Shown piece after piece: positions 7,098 through 15,200 of a DNA stretch of 35,499 nucleotides. The notes beneath the pieces are model-generated. The model worked only from the letters and a program-made list of their open reading frames with translations, was not told where the DNA came from and did not search any database. The position numbers were made by a program, and so were the translations under genes. This DNA comes from Reyranella sp. GTDB taxonomy: Bacteria; Pseudomonadota; Alphaproteobacteria; Reyranellales; Reyranellaceae. The stretch is from positions 1 through 35,499 of the forward strand of contig JAIEOV010000073.1 in the NCBI GenBank assembly GCA_019750135.1. The letters run 5' to 3'. Each line of letters starts with the position of its first letter. Positions within the stretch are counted from its first letter, which is position 1.

Positions 7098-7988
7098 ATG
7101 GCCCGCGCGCCCGTCCAGCCTGTCGCCCGAGTCGGTCGCGGCCCATTGGCGCCAGGCCGCGAACGCTCGGGCCCGCCCGAGCGCCGTTCGCTGGCGCCGC
7201 GCTCGGCCACCATCACGGTGATGATCCGGGCCGCCTTCGCCGCGGCCAAGAGCCTGAAGCGCGACTTCGGCGAAGTCGAGCACCTGCAGGTCTCCGAGAA
7301 GGGCCCGGGCGACTTCGTCAGCCACGCCGACATCAAGGCCGAGCGCACGCTGCGCGCCGAGCTGGCGCGCACGCGGCCGGAATACGGCTTCCTCGGCGAG
7401 GAAGGCGGCGAGACCCGGGGCGACGGCCGCAACCGCTGGATCGTCGACCCGCTCGACGGCACGACCAACTTCCTGCACGGCGTGCCGCACTTCGCCATCT
7501 CGATCGGCCTCGAGCGCGAGAACGAGATCATCGCCGGCGTGATCTACCAACCGGTCTCCGACGAGCTGTTCTGGGCGGAGAAGGGCAACGGCGCCTATGT
7601 CGACACGCCCAACGCCCGCTCGCGCCGCCTGCGCGTGTCGGGCCGCAAGGATCCGGCGCGCGCCCTGGTGGCGACCGGCATCCCCAACATCGGCAAGGAC
7701 GGCCATCCCGACTATCATCGCCGGCTCGAGGCCGTGACGCGGCAGACCGCCGGCGTGCGGCGCTGGGGCGCGGCCTCGCTCGACTTCGCCTTCCTGGCGG
7801 CCGGCCGCTACGACGCCTTCTTCGAGTACGGGCTGGCGCCGTGGGATGTCGCCGCCGGACTGCTGCTGGTGCGCGAGGCGGGCGGCATCGTGAGCGACGT
7901 CGCGGGCAAACCCTATGAGCTCGGCGGTCCCTCCGTGCTCGCCAGCAACTTCGGCCTGCATGAGCCGATGATCGGGATCCTGAGCTAA
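7098..7988 (+). CDS. Inositol monophosphatase family protein (SuhB-like)
   Basis: The product carries the metal-dependent phosphatase signature: GEEGG, then WIVDPLDGTTNFLHG with the two aspartates and DGT that hold Mg2+, and WDVAAGLLLVREAGG near the C-terminus. The family removes phosphate from inositol-1-phosphate and related sugars; in E. coli SuhB also aids rRNA antitermination. At 296 residues it is about 35 longer than usual at the N-terminus, where a Pro/Arg-rich stretch precedes the normal beginning (ATITVMIRAAFAAAKSLKRDFG). ATG at 7098 has AAGGAT upstream inside efp; the next ATG at 7221 would cut into the first helix, so the extension appears real or the start is a rarer codon. Confidence 0.9.
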   Translation: MARAPVQPVARVGRGPLAPGRERSGPPERRSLAPRSATITVMIRAAFAAAKSLKRDFGEVEHLQVSEKGPGDFVSHADIKAERTLRAELARTRPEYGFLGEEGGETRGDGRNRWIVDPLDGTTNFLHGVPHFAISIGLERENEIIAGVIYQPVSDELFWAEKGNGAYVDTPNARSRRLRVSGRKDPARALVATGIPNIGKDGHPDYHRRLEAVTRQTAGVRRWGAASLDFAFLAAGRYDAFFEYGLAPWDVAAGLLLVREAGGIVSDVAGKPYELGGPSVLASNFGLHEPMIGILS

Positions 7989-8036
7989 CGCCTTATAACG
8001 GGCAAAAACTCTCCACAGGATATGCGTCAGGCGTCC

Positions 8037-8067
8037 GCCGCTGGTTGAGCGGGCGTCCTCCAGCGGC
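8037..8067 (+). promoter_or_regulatory. Hairpin between suhB-like and OmpA-like genes
   Basis: GCCGCTGG (8037-8044) pairs perfectly with CCAGCGGC (8060-8067) around 15 bases. It is followed by TATTCTTC, so it may be a weak terminator for the efp-suhB unit or a leader structure of the envelope operon. AT-richer CCTTATAACGGGCAAAAACT just upstream could be promoter. Confidence 0.35.
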
Positions 8068-8105
8068 TATTCTTCAGCGAAATTTTCGTTGAGAGGCAAT
8101 TGGTT

Positions 8106-8696
8106 ATGCCATCGTCCTCGATTGCCGCGCGCAGCCTTGCGCTTGCCGTGCTGGCCCTCGGCGCAGCACCCGCTTTCGCGCAGGACATCGTCGTGCAGCC
8201 GGCCCGGGTCCCCGTTGCCGGCGCGCCGGGATACGAGCGCAGCCTGCCCCCGCCGCCGCCCGGCCCGATCGAAAGCCGCCTGGTGAGCGCTCCGACCACC
8301 GCCCCTCCCGCCCCCATGGTCACGGTGCCTGCTACTCCCCCGGCGACGCCGCCACCCGGCCCGACATTGGCGGTCGGCACCCCGGCCGCCCTTCCCTCCA
8401 CGCAGCCCGCCGGCCCCTTCGGCACGATCGCCTTCATCGGTCGGTCGGCCGCCCTCACCCCGGCCACCAAGGCCGAGCTCGACCAGATCGCCAGGCGCAT
8501 CGCCGACCAGAAGCTGCGCCATGTCGAGCTGCGCGCCTTCGCCCCGGATACCGGGCCCGACAGCCGCAAGATCGCGCTCGCGCGTGCCCTGGTCGTGCGC
8601 AGCTACCTGATCGACCGGGGCGTCAAGTCGCGCATCGAGGTCGGCAGCTTCTCGGGCGACGGCGATTCCGTCGATATCCTGGTACCGAGCACGTGA
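8106..8696 (+). CDS. Periplasmic OmpA-like C-terminal domain protein with proline-rich linker
   Basis: ATG at 8106 has GAGAGG about 9 bases upstream; a TTG at 8100 would be too close to it. The 196-residue product has a Sec signal (core LALAVLALGAAPAFA), then a Pro-rich linker of about 85 residues with PPPPPG and TPPATPPPG runs, then an OmpA-like domain: LTPATKAELDQIARRI, VELRAFAP, and SRKIALARALVVRSYLIDRGV, ending VDILVP. OmpA domains normally bind peptidoglycan. It lacks the usual GxxD and terminal NRRVE features, so binding may differ. It is first in a three-gene unit with the MotA- and MotB-like genes, 25 bases upstream of the next start. Confidence 0.75.
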   Translation: MPSSSIAARSLALAVLALGAAPAFAQDIVVQPARVPVAGAPGYERSLPPPPPGPIESRLVSAPTTAPPAPMVTVPATPPATPPPGPTLAVGTPAALPSTQPAGPFGTIAFIGRSAALTPATKAELDQIARRIADQKLRHVELRAFAPDTGPDSRKIALARALVVRSYLIDRGVKSRIEVGSFSGDGDSVDILVPST

Positions 8697-8721
8697 TCGG
8701 GCTCGCGCGGAGTCCGGTCGC

Positions 8722-10020
8722 ATGAGCAGTCCGCTCCCCTACCTCGTCCGCATGTTGTTGTTCCTGGCGGCCGTCCTCGGGCTCGCCTACGTGCTGCATG
8801 TCGACCTGCTGCGCGTGTTCATGAACACGCCGATCCTGAACGGCGTGATCGTGGCGGTGCTGGTGATCGGCATCTTCTTCGTCATGCGCCAGGTCGTCTC
8901 GCTGTGGCCCGAGGTCAAATGGCTGCGCCGCTTCCAGCATCGCGAGGAAGGCGCGCCGCCGCTCGACACCCACACCCTGAACCTGCTGGCGCCGCTCGCC
9001 ACCATGCTGGGCGAGCGCCAGGACCGGCTGCGCATGTCGGCCACCGCAACGCGCGCCGTGCTCGACGGCATCGCCACCCGTCTCGACGAGCGGCGCGATC
9101 TCACGCGCTACCTGATCGGGCTGCTGATCTTCCTCGGCCTGCTCGGCACCTTCTGGGGCCTGCTCGAGACCATCAGCGCCGTGGCCGACGCCATCGGCCG
9201 GCTGCAGGTCAGCGGCGGCGACGCCATCACCATGTTCGCCAAGCTCAAGGAGAGCATCGAGGGCCCGCTCAAGGGCATGGCCACCGCCTTCGGCGCCTCG
9301 CTGTTCGGCCTGTCGGGCTCGCTGGTGCTGGGCTTCCTCGAGCTGCAGGCGAGCCAGGCCCAGGGTCGCTTCCATATCGAGCTCGAGGAATGGCTGGCCA
9401 GCGCCACGCGCCTGTCGAGCGGGGTCAGCGCCGACGGCGAGCAGGGCGTGTCGGCCTACGTCGAGGCGCTGCTCGAGCGCACCGCCGACGGCCTCGACGA
9501 CCTCACCCGCACCTTGCGCCGCTCCGAGGAAAGCCGCGAGGCCGCCGTCGCCGCCAACGCCACCTTGGTCGAACGCCTGGCGTCGCTCGCCGAAGCGATG
9601 CGCGGCCAGCAGACGCTGCTCGCGCGCATGGGCGAGCACTCGATCGAATTGCGCACGGCGATCACCCGCCTGGGCGAGCGCGGTTCGTCGGACAACGATC
9701 GCGAGGCCCTGGCCACCCACCAGCGCACCATCGAGAGCCATCTCGTGCGCCTGCTCGAGGAGAATGCGCGCAACCGGGCGGCGCTGAGCGACGAGCTGCG
9801 GGTCATGATCGAGCGGCTCGGTGACCGCGGCTCGGCCGAGGAACGCGAGATCCTGCTGGCGCACCAGCGCGCCATCGAGGGCCATCTCGCCCGCCTGGTC
9901 GACGAGAACGTGCGTGGCCGCACGGCGCTGGCCGACGAGCTGCGCGGCGAGTTCCGCCTGCTCGCCCGCACCATCGCCTCGACAAGCCGCGGCGCCGTTC
10001 ATCCGCCGGGCGAAGGCTAG
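8722..10020 (+). CDS. MotA/TolQ/ExbB-like channel protein with long helical tail
   Basis: The 432-residue product has membrane segments near residues 9-27, 37-56, 131-153 and 190-213. The last two carry the family pattern (LLGTFWGLLETI and GMATAFGASLFGLSGSLVLGFLEL). The proton-channel family forms pentamers around a MotB/TolR/ExbD dimer and turns ion flow into motion. After the channel comes a C-terminal helical region of about 200 residues with a 48-49-residue tandem repeat, absent from ordinary TolQ or ExbB. The partner MotB-like gene starts 4 bases after the stop. No flagellar, Tol or Ton genes are nearby, so the complex probably works in cell-envelope function of unknown kind; a distant layout likeness to ZorA is discussed in the findings. 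Confidence 0.8.
   Translation: MSSPLPYLVRMLLFLAAVLGLAYVLHVDLLRVFMNTPILNGVIVAVLVIGIFFVMRQVVSLWPEVKWLRRFQHREEGAPPLDTHTLNLLAPLATMLGERQDRLRMSATATRAVLDGIATRLDERRDLTRYLIGLLIFLGLLGTFWGLLETISAVADAIGRLQVSGGDAITMFAKLKESIEGPLKGMATAFGASLFGLSGSLVLGFLELQASQAQGRFHIELEEWLASATRLSSGVSADGEQGVSAYVEALLERTADGLDDLTRTLRRSEESREAAVAANATLVERLASLAEAMRGQQTLLARMGEHSIELRTAITRLGERGSSDNDREALATHQRTIESHLVRLLEENARNRAALSDELRVMIERLGDRGSAEEREILLAHQRAIEGHLARLVDENVRGRTALADELRGEFRLLARTIASTSRGAVHPPGEG
9661..9954 (+). repeat. Tandem repeat encoding two 48-49-residue helical units in the MotA-like protein
   Basis: Residues 314-362 and 363-410 align: ITRLGERGS/IERLGDRGS, then HQRTIESHLVRLLEEN/HQRAIEGHLARLVDEN, then RAALSDELR/RTALADELR. 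The second unit has one residue fewer in the linker after the RGS. The duplication is clear at protein level and partly at DNA level, indicating internal duplication of a coiled-coil segment. Confidence 0.85.
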
Positions 10021-10023
10021 GCG

Positions 10024-11244
10024 ATGGCCTCTGCCTCCTCCCGCCGCCGGGGCGGAGCCGCCGACTACATCTGGCCGGGCTACGTCGACGCGCTGACGAC
10101 GCTGCTGATGGTGCTGATCTTCCTGCTGACCTTGTTCAGCGTGGCGCAGTTCACCCTGTCCAACGCGGTCAGCACCCGCGACAGCGCCATCGACCAGCTC
10201 AGCCGCCAGATCGGCGATCTCGCCAACCAGCTCTCGATCGAGAAGCGCGCCGGCCAGAGCCTGCAGAAGGACCTCGAGCAGCTCACCCTGCAGATCTCGC
10301 AGATGCGCAGCGAGCGCGACAAGCTCGGCGCCGATCTCGCCGCCGAGCGCCGGTCGTCGGACGCGCTCAAGATCGAGCGCGACCAGCTCACCGAGCGGCT
10401 GACCTCGATGCTGAGCGAGCGCGACAAGCTCGCCGCCGCGATGCAGAGCGCGGCCAAGGAGTCGGAGGCCAAGGCCAAGGAATCCGAGGCCAAGGCGGCC
10501 GACCTGCAAAAGGAGATCGAGCGCCAGCGGCTGGAGCTGACGCGGCTCGCCGCCTCTCTGGCCGCGGCCAACAACGAGAAGGGCAAGCTCTTCAGCGACC
10601 TCACCGAGGAGCAGAAGCTCGCCGCCGAGCAGAAGGCCGCGGTGGTGCGCATGACCGCCGAGATGGCCGGCTTGAAGGACGAACTCACCCGGCTCAACGC
10701 GGCGCTCGATGCCTCGGAGGCCAAGTCCAAGGAGCAGCAGGCGCAGATCGTCGATCTCGGCACGAAGCTCAACCGCGCGCTGGCCAGCAAGGTCGAGGAA
10801 CTGGCGCGCTACCGCTCGGAGTTCTTCGGCAAGCTGCGCGAGGCGCTGGCCGGCCAGCGCGACGTGCAGGTCGTCGGCGACCGCTTCGTCTTCCAGTCCG
10901 AGGTGCTGTTTCCGTCGGCCTCCGCGCAGCTCCAGCCGGCCGGCGAGAAGCAGCTCGCCGAGGTCGCGCAACGGCTGGTCGAGATTGCCTCGCGCATCCC
11001 CAAGGACGTGAACTGGGTGCTGCAGGTCGACGGCCACACCGACGACAAGGCGATCCGCGGCGGTCCCTACCCGTCGAACTGGGAACTGTCGGCGGCGCGC
11101 GCCATCGCCGTCGTGAAGTTCCTGCACAGCCAGGGCATCCCCAACGAGCGGCTGGTGGCCGCGGGCTACGGCGAATACCAGCCGCTCTCCGCCATCGACA
11201 GCGCCCGCAACCGCCGCATCGAACTCAAGCTGACGAGTCGATAG
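10024..11244 (+). CDS. MotB-like OmpA family protein with long coiled coil
   Basis: The 406-residue product has a short cytoplasmic end, one membrane helix with the proton-carrying aspartate pattern WPGYVDALTTLLMVLIFLL (Asp22), a coiled coil over about residues 50-265 rich in EKR, with a short ESEAKAK/ESEAKAA duplication, and an OmpA-like domain (about 285-406): VLFPSASAQLQPAG, VDGHTDDKAI, NWELSAARAIAVVKFLHSQGI and NRRIELKL. The C-terminal domain should grip peptidoglycan. It is paired with the MotA-like gene, 3 bases apart, forming a presumed stator. The coiled coil of some 215 residues is far longer than in flagellar MotB and would span a large part of the periplasm or form a bundle. Confidence 0.88.
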   Translation: MASASSRRRGGAADYIWPGYVDALTTLLMVLIFLLTLFSVAQFTLSNAVSTRDSAIDQLSRQIGDLANQLSIEKRAGQSLQKDLEQLTLQISQMRSERDKLGADLAAERRSSDALKIERDQLTERLTSMLSERDKLAAAMQSAAKESEAKAKESEAKAADLQKEIERQRLELTRLAASLAAANNEKGKLFSDLTEEQKLAAEQKAAVVRMTAEMAGLKDELTRLNAALDASEAKSKEQQAQIVDLGTKLNRALASKVEELARYRSEFFGKLREALAGQRDVQVVGDRFVFQSEVLFPSASAQLQPAGEKQLAEVAQRLVEIASRIPKDVNWVLQVDGHTDDKAIRGGPYPSNWELSAARAIAVVKFLHSQGIPNERLVAAGYGEYQPLSAIDSARNRRIELKLTSR

Positions 11245-11249
11245 GCGTC

Positions 11250-11627
11250 CTATCGTTGCCCGGCGACCGAGAACGGAATGTCGCCCTGAATCGTCTCCTT
11301 GCCGGCGACCGTCCGCACCGCCCAGTGCAGGCTGTAGCTTCCCGGCTTCAGTGTCGGCGCGCGGGCAAACAGCACTTCCGGCGCCGATTCGAGTCGTGGG
11401 ACCAGGCGCTCGACCAGCTTGCCGTCCTGCATGATCTCCAGGGTGGAGCGGATATGGTCGACCGGCCGATCGAAGCGCACGAAGAACTCGCTGCCGCGGC
11501 CGTCGATCACCGCGCTCGCCGCCGGCGTCGATTGCATGACGCGCACCTCGTCAGCCAACGCCGGCCGCGATGCCCAGGCCATGGCCAACAGCGGCAGGAC
11601 GGCCGCAATACGTCGTGACACGATCAT
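11250..11627 (-). CDS. CopC-fold periplasmic protein lacking usual copper ligands
   Basis: AGGGGAGAAG precedes the ATG at 11627. The 125-residue product has a Sec signal ending RPALA|DEV, then the CopC/YobA immunoglobulin-like fold: STPAASAVIDGRGSEFFVRFDRPVD, SAPEVLFARAPTLKPGSYSLHW and ETIQGDIPFSV. In CopC, Cu(II) is held by the mature N-terminal histidine, an acidic residue and a late histidine in DGH. Here the mature protein would start with Asp and the DGH position reads AGKE, so copper binding looks lost. It follows DUF1489 by 12 bases on the same strand, with the ribosome-binding site overlapping that gene's stop. Confidence 0.75.
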   Translation of the reverse strand: MIVSRRIAAVLPLLAMAWASRPALADEVRVMQSTPAASAVIDGRGSEFFVRFDRPVDHIRSTLEIMQDGKLVERLVPRLESAPEVLFARAPTLKPGSYSLHWAVRTVAGKETIQGDIPFSVAGQR

Positions 11628-11639
11628 GATCTTCTCCCC

Positions 11640-12071
11640 TTACAGCAGCCCAAGCCTTTTCAGCTCCGCTGCCATTTCCGGCGGCATGTCGGCGGTGTCG
11701 CCCTTGGACAGGTCGGGCGGCGCCCGCTCCGTCTCGAGGTATCGCCAGCCCTGGAAGGCCTGGCAGGCGCGCGGCGCGGTCGGGATCAAGGAGCGCTTGA
11801 CCTTGATCCGGCAATATTTCCTGCCGTCGTCCTTGTCGAAATCCTCCTCGAAGCCGACCAGCTCCTGGCGGCAACGGATGACCCCGCGCACCACCCAGTA
11901 GAGCGAGCCGCCGGCCAGAAGCTCCTCGGAGCGCCGCGGCGTGTTGCGGGTATAGACCCAGTGCGGCGAGCGCGGGGTCTGCCGGCGCTGCTTGCGCCGA
12001 GCCGCCTGTACCTTCTTCATGTGTGCGAGGTCGTCGACGCCGACGGCCAGCTTGATCAGATGCAACGACAT
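11640..12071 (-). CDS. DUF1489 family protein
   Basis: The 143-residue product starts MSLHLIKLAVGVDDLAHM and continues with YTRNTPRRSEELLAGGSLYWVVRGVIRCRQ and PRACQAFQGWRYLE, which matches the alphaproteobacterial DUF1489 family of cytoplasmic proteins with no known function. It is co-directional with the CopC-like gene and divergent from the alpha-2-macroglobulin gene across 173 bases. The start has only a weak ribosome-binding site (AAGCG). Confidence 0.85.
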   Translation of the reverse strand: MSLHLIKLAVGVDDLAHMKKVQAARRKQRRQTPRSPHWVYTRNTPRRSEELLAGGSLYWVVRGVIRCRQELVGFEEDFDKDDGRKYCRIKVKRSLIPTAPRACQAFQGWRYLETERAPPDLSKGDTADMPPEMAAELKRLGLL

Positions 12072-12206
12072 CGTTCGCGCTTAGTACGCAATGGCCGGTC
12101 CGCTCAAGCGTCGCCTTTCCACAGCGCCGCCAGAACCGTGATATGCGTGCCACACTCTGGAAGATTCACGACACGGGGTCCAGACTCCACAGTGTTTGCA
12201 CAATCG

Positions 12207-12231
12207 GCGGCATAGAGTTCTGCCGCTTTTT
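12207..12231 (+). terminator. Terminator-like hairpin in the alpha-2-macroglobulin leader
   Basis: GCGGCA (12207-12212) pairs with TGCCGC (12221-12226) and TTTTT follows. It stands just before GGCGGGGG and the ATG at 12245. A 6-base GC stem with a T run looks like an intrinsic terminator or attenuator; it could limit transcription into the gene unless relieved. Seen as structure only. Confidence 0.4.
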
Positions 12232-12244
12232 GGCGGGGGTTCTG

Positions 12245-15200
12245 ATGAATCGGTCGACGCTGGCTGCTCTGGTCGTGGCTCTCATGCTGGGATCGGGGAT
12301 CGCGGGCTATTTGATCGGGAGGCCCGCCGACCGGGTCGACACACCAACCCGAACAGCCGCCGTCACCCAGCCGACGCCCGCTACGCCAGCCCAGCCCGCC
12401 ACACCGGCGCAGCCCACGACACCGACGCCGACCACGCCCGTCGCAGCGCCGACGCAGCCCACACCCGCTCCCGCGCCGCAGACCTCCGCCGCGCCCGTGC
12501 CGCTGCCGCAGCCGCCCGCCGCGCCGGACGAGCCCTTTGCCTATCGCCGCTTCGCGCTCGACACCAGCCGCGCCGAGGGCGAGGCCTGCCTCGCCTTCAA
12601 CAAGCCGCTGGCCACCAACAACGTCAACTACGCCGACTACGTCACTATCACCCCCGAGGTGAAATCGGCCCTGCGCGTGGTCGACGACCGGCTGTGCATC
12701 GGCGGCCTCGACTACGGCGAGAACTACAAGGTGCGCCTGCGCATGGGCTTGCCCGGCCGCGACGGCGTCAAGCTCGACGAGGACAAGGAAGTCGAGGTCG
12801 CGCTGGGCGCCCGCCCGGCCGTCGTCACCCTGCCGGGCAAGGGCTTCATCCTGCCGCGCGGCAGCGCCGCCGGCCTGCCGATCACAACCATCAACGTCTC
12901 CAAGGTCGGCATCGCCGTCTATCGCGTCAACGAGCGCGCCATCATGGGCTTCGCCCGCGACCGTTACGACTCCACCTACCCCGGCAGCCAGCCGATCACC
13001 GAGCCGTGGGGCCTCTACAGCTGGCTGAGCGGCACCAACGGCGCCCTGCAATGGCGCGGCACCATGGAAGTGCGCAACGTCGCCAACCAGCCGGTGACCA
13101 CTGCCTTCCCGATCCGCGAGACCGTGCAGGACTGGAAGCCCGGCACCTATTTCGTCGTGGCCTGGAACGCCGCCCAGCCGCCGGCGCGCAGCTACGATGA
13201 GGCCGAAGAGCAGAACGCCAGCGGCCAGGCGACCGGCATGTGGGTGATGGACACCGACATCGCGCTGACCACCTTCACCGGCGACGACGGGCTGAACGTG
13301 TTCGCCCGCTCGCTGGAGACCGCCAAGCCGATGGCCAACGTCGAGGTCGTGCTGCTGTCGCGCGGCAACGAGCCGATGGCCAAGGCGATCACCGACGAGG
13401 GCGGCCGCGCCCTGTTCGCCGCTGGCCTGCTCAAGGGCCGCGGCGCGGCGCGCGCCGCCGCCGTCATGGCGTCCGACGCGGCCAAGCAGGATTTCAGCCG
13501 CCTGGAGCTCAGCAAGACGCCGTTCGACTTCTCCGACCGCGGCGTCGGCGGCCGCGACCAGCCCGGGCCGGTCGACGCCTTCCTCTACACCGAGCGCGGC
13601 GTCTATCGCCCCGGCGAGACCGTGCAGCTGATGGCGATGATGCGCGATGCCTCGGCCACGGCGCTCGCCAACGTGCCGGTGACGCTGATCGTCAAGCGCC
13701 CGGACGGCACGGAGTTCACGCGCTTCAGCCAGGCCCTGCCGGCCGGCGGCGCCGTGCACCAGCCGATCGACCTGCCCAAGTCCTCGCGCCGCGGCCGCTG
13801 GACGGTGGCCGCCCACGTCGATCCCAAGGCGCCGCCGGTCGGCAGCGTCGAATTCTCGGTCGAGGACTTCGTGCCCGAGAAGCTCAAGGTCGAGCTGACC
13901 TCGAACCAGCCGATCCTGAAGCCGGGCCAGGTCAACACCTTCGACGTGCAGGCCGACTTCCTCTACGGCGCGCCGGGCTCCGGCCTCACCGTCGAGGCCG
14001 ACATGCGCATCACCGTCGATGCCGCGCCCTTCCCCGACTTCGCGCGCTACAGCTTCGGCGCCCAGGAGGACCGCAAGGCCTTCGAGCCGCCGTTCCTGAC
14101 CTTGAAGGCGCCCGACACCGACGAGCGCGGCAAGACCAGGATGGAATGGGGCGGCGACGTCAAGGACACGCCGCTGCCCTTGCGCGCCCAGGTCCAGGCC
14201 CGCGTCTTCGAGCCCGGTGGCGGCCGCGCCACCAAGACCGAGAAGACGCTGCCCATGCGCACGCGCAACGTCTATCTCGGCATCCGCCCGACCTTCGAAG
14301 GCCGCTACTCGCGCGAGGGCACGCAGACCGAATTCGATGTCGTCGCCGTCGATGGCGCCGGCAAGCAGGTCGCGCGCACCGGCATCGAGTACAAGGTCGA
14401 GCGCACCGACTGGACCTATCAGTGGTACGAGGTCGACGGCCGCTGGCGCTGGCATTCGATCGCCAACGATCGCCTGATCACCGCCGACACCGTGTCGATG
14501 CGCCCCGACGCGCCGACGCGGCTTTCCTTCCGCCTGAGCTGGGGCTCGCATCGCCTCACCATCGTCGACCGCCAGAACAACACGAGCAGCACGGTGCAGT
14601 TCTACGTCGGCTGGTACGGCGGCTCGGACAATGGCGAGGAGACTCCCGACACGCTGCGCGTCGCCAGCGACAAGGAGAACTACCAGCCTGGCGAGACCGC
14701 ACGCTTGCGCATCGAGGCGCCGTTCGCGGGCGAGGCCATGCTGGCCATCGCCACCGACCGCATCGTCAGCACGCGCAACGTGACCGTGCCGGCCGGCGGC
14801 ACCACCATCGACGTGCCGGTCTCGGCCGACTGGGGTCCCGGCGCCTATGCGCTGGTCACCGCCTGGCGGCCGCTCGACAAGCCTGCCGATCGCGTGCCGA
14901 CGCGCGCCATCGGCCTCACCTGGCTGGGCCTGGAGCCCAAGCTGCGCACGCTCGCCATCGAGCTCGGCACGCCGGAGAAGATCACGCCGCGCCAGCGCAT
15001 CGAGGTGCCGGTCAAGGTCGGCAATCTCGGCGGCGAGGAGGCGTTCGTGACCCTGGCCGCCGTCGATGAGGGCATCCTGCAGCTCACGCGCTTCAAGACG
15101 CCCGATCCGGCCGAGTACTACTTCGGCAAGCGGCGGCTGGGTCTCGCCATGCGCGACGACTACGGCCGGCTGCTCGAGACCCGAGCCGACGATCTCGGCC

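Noticed and set aside
8623..11127. 834-codon antisense frame over the envelope operon
   Set aside because: Shadow of the MotA/MotB-like genes, low-complexity product, no ribosome-binding site.
8722..11244. Zorya anti-phage system (ZorA/ZorB likeness)
   Set aside because: ZorC/D/E genes are absent and the operon lies in what looks like a housekeeping neighbourhood; MotA/MotB-like with long tails alone is not enough.
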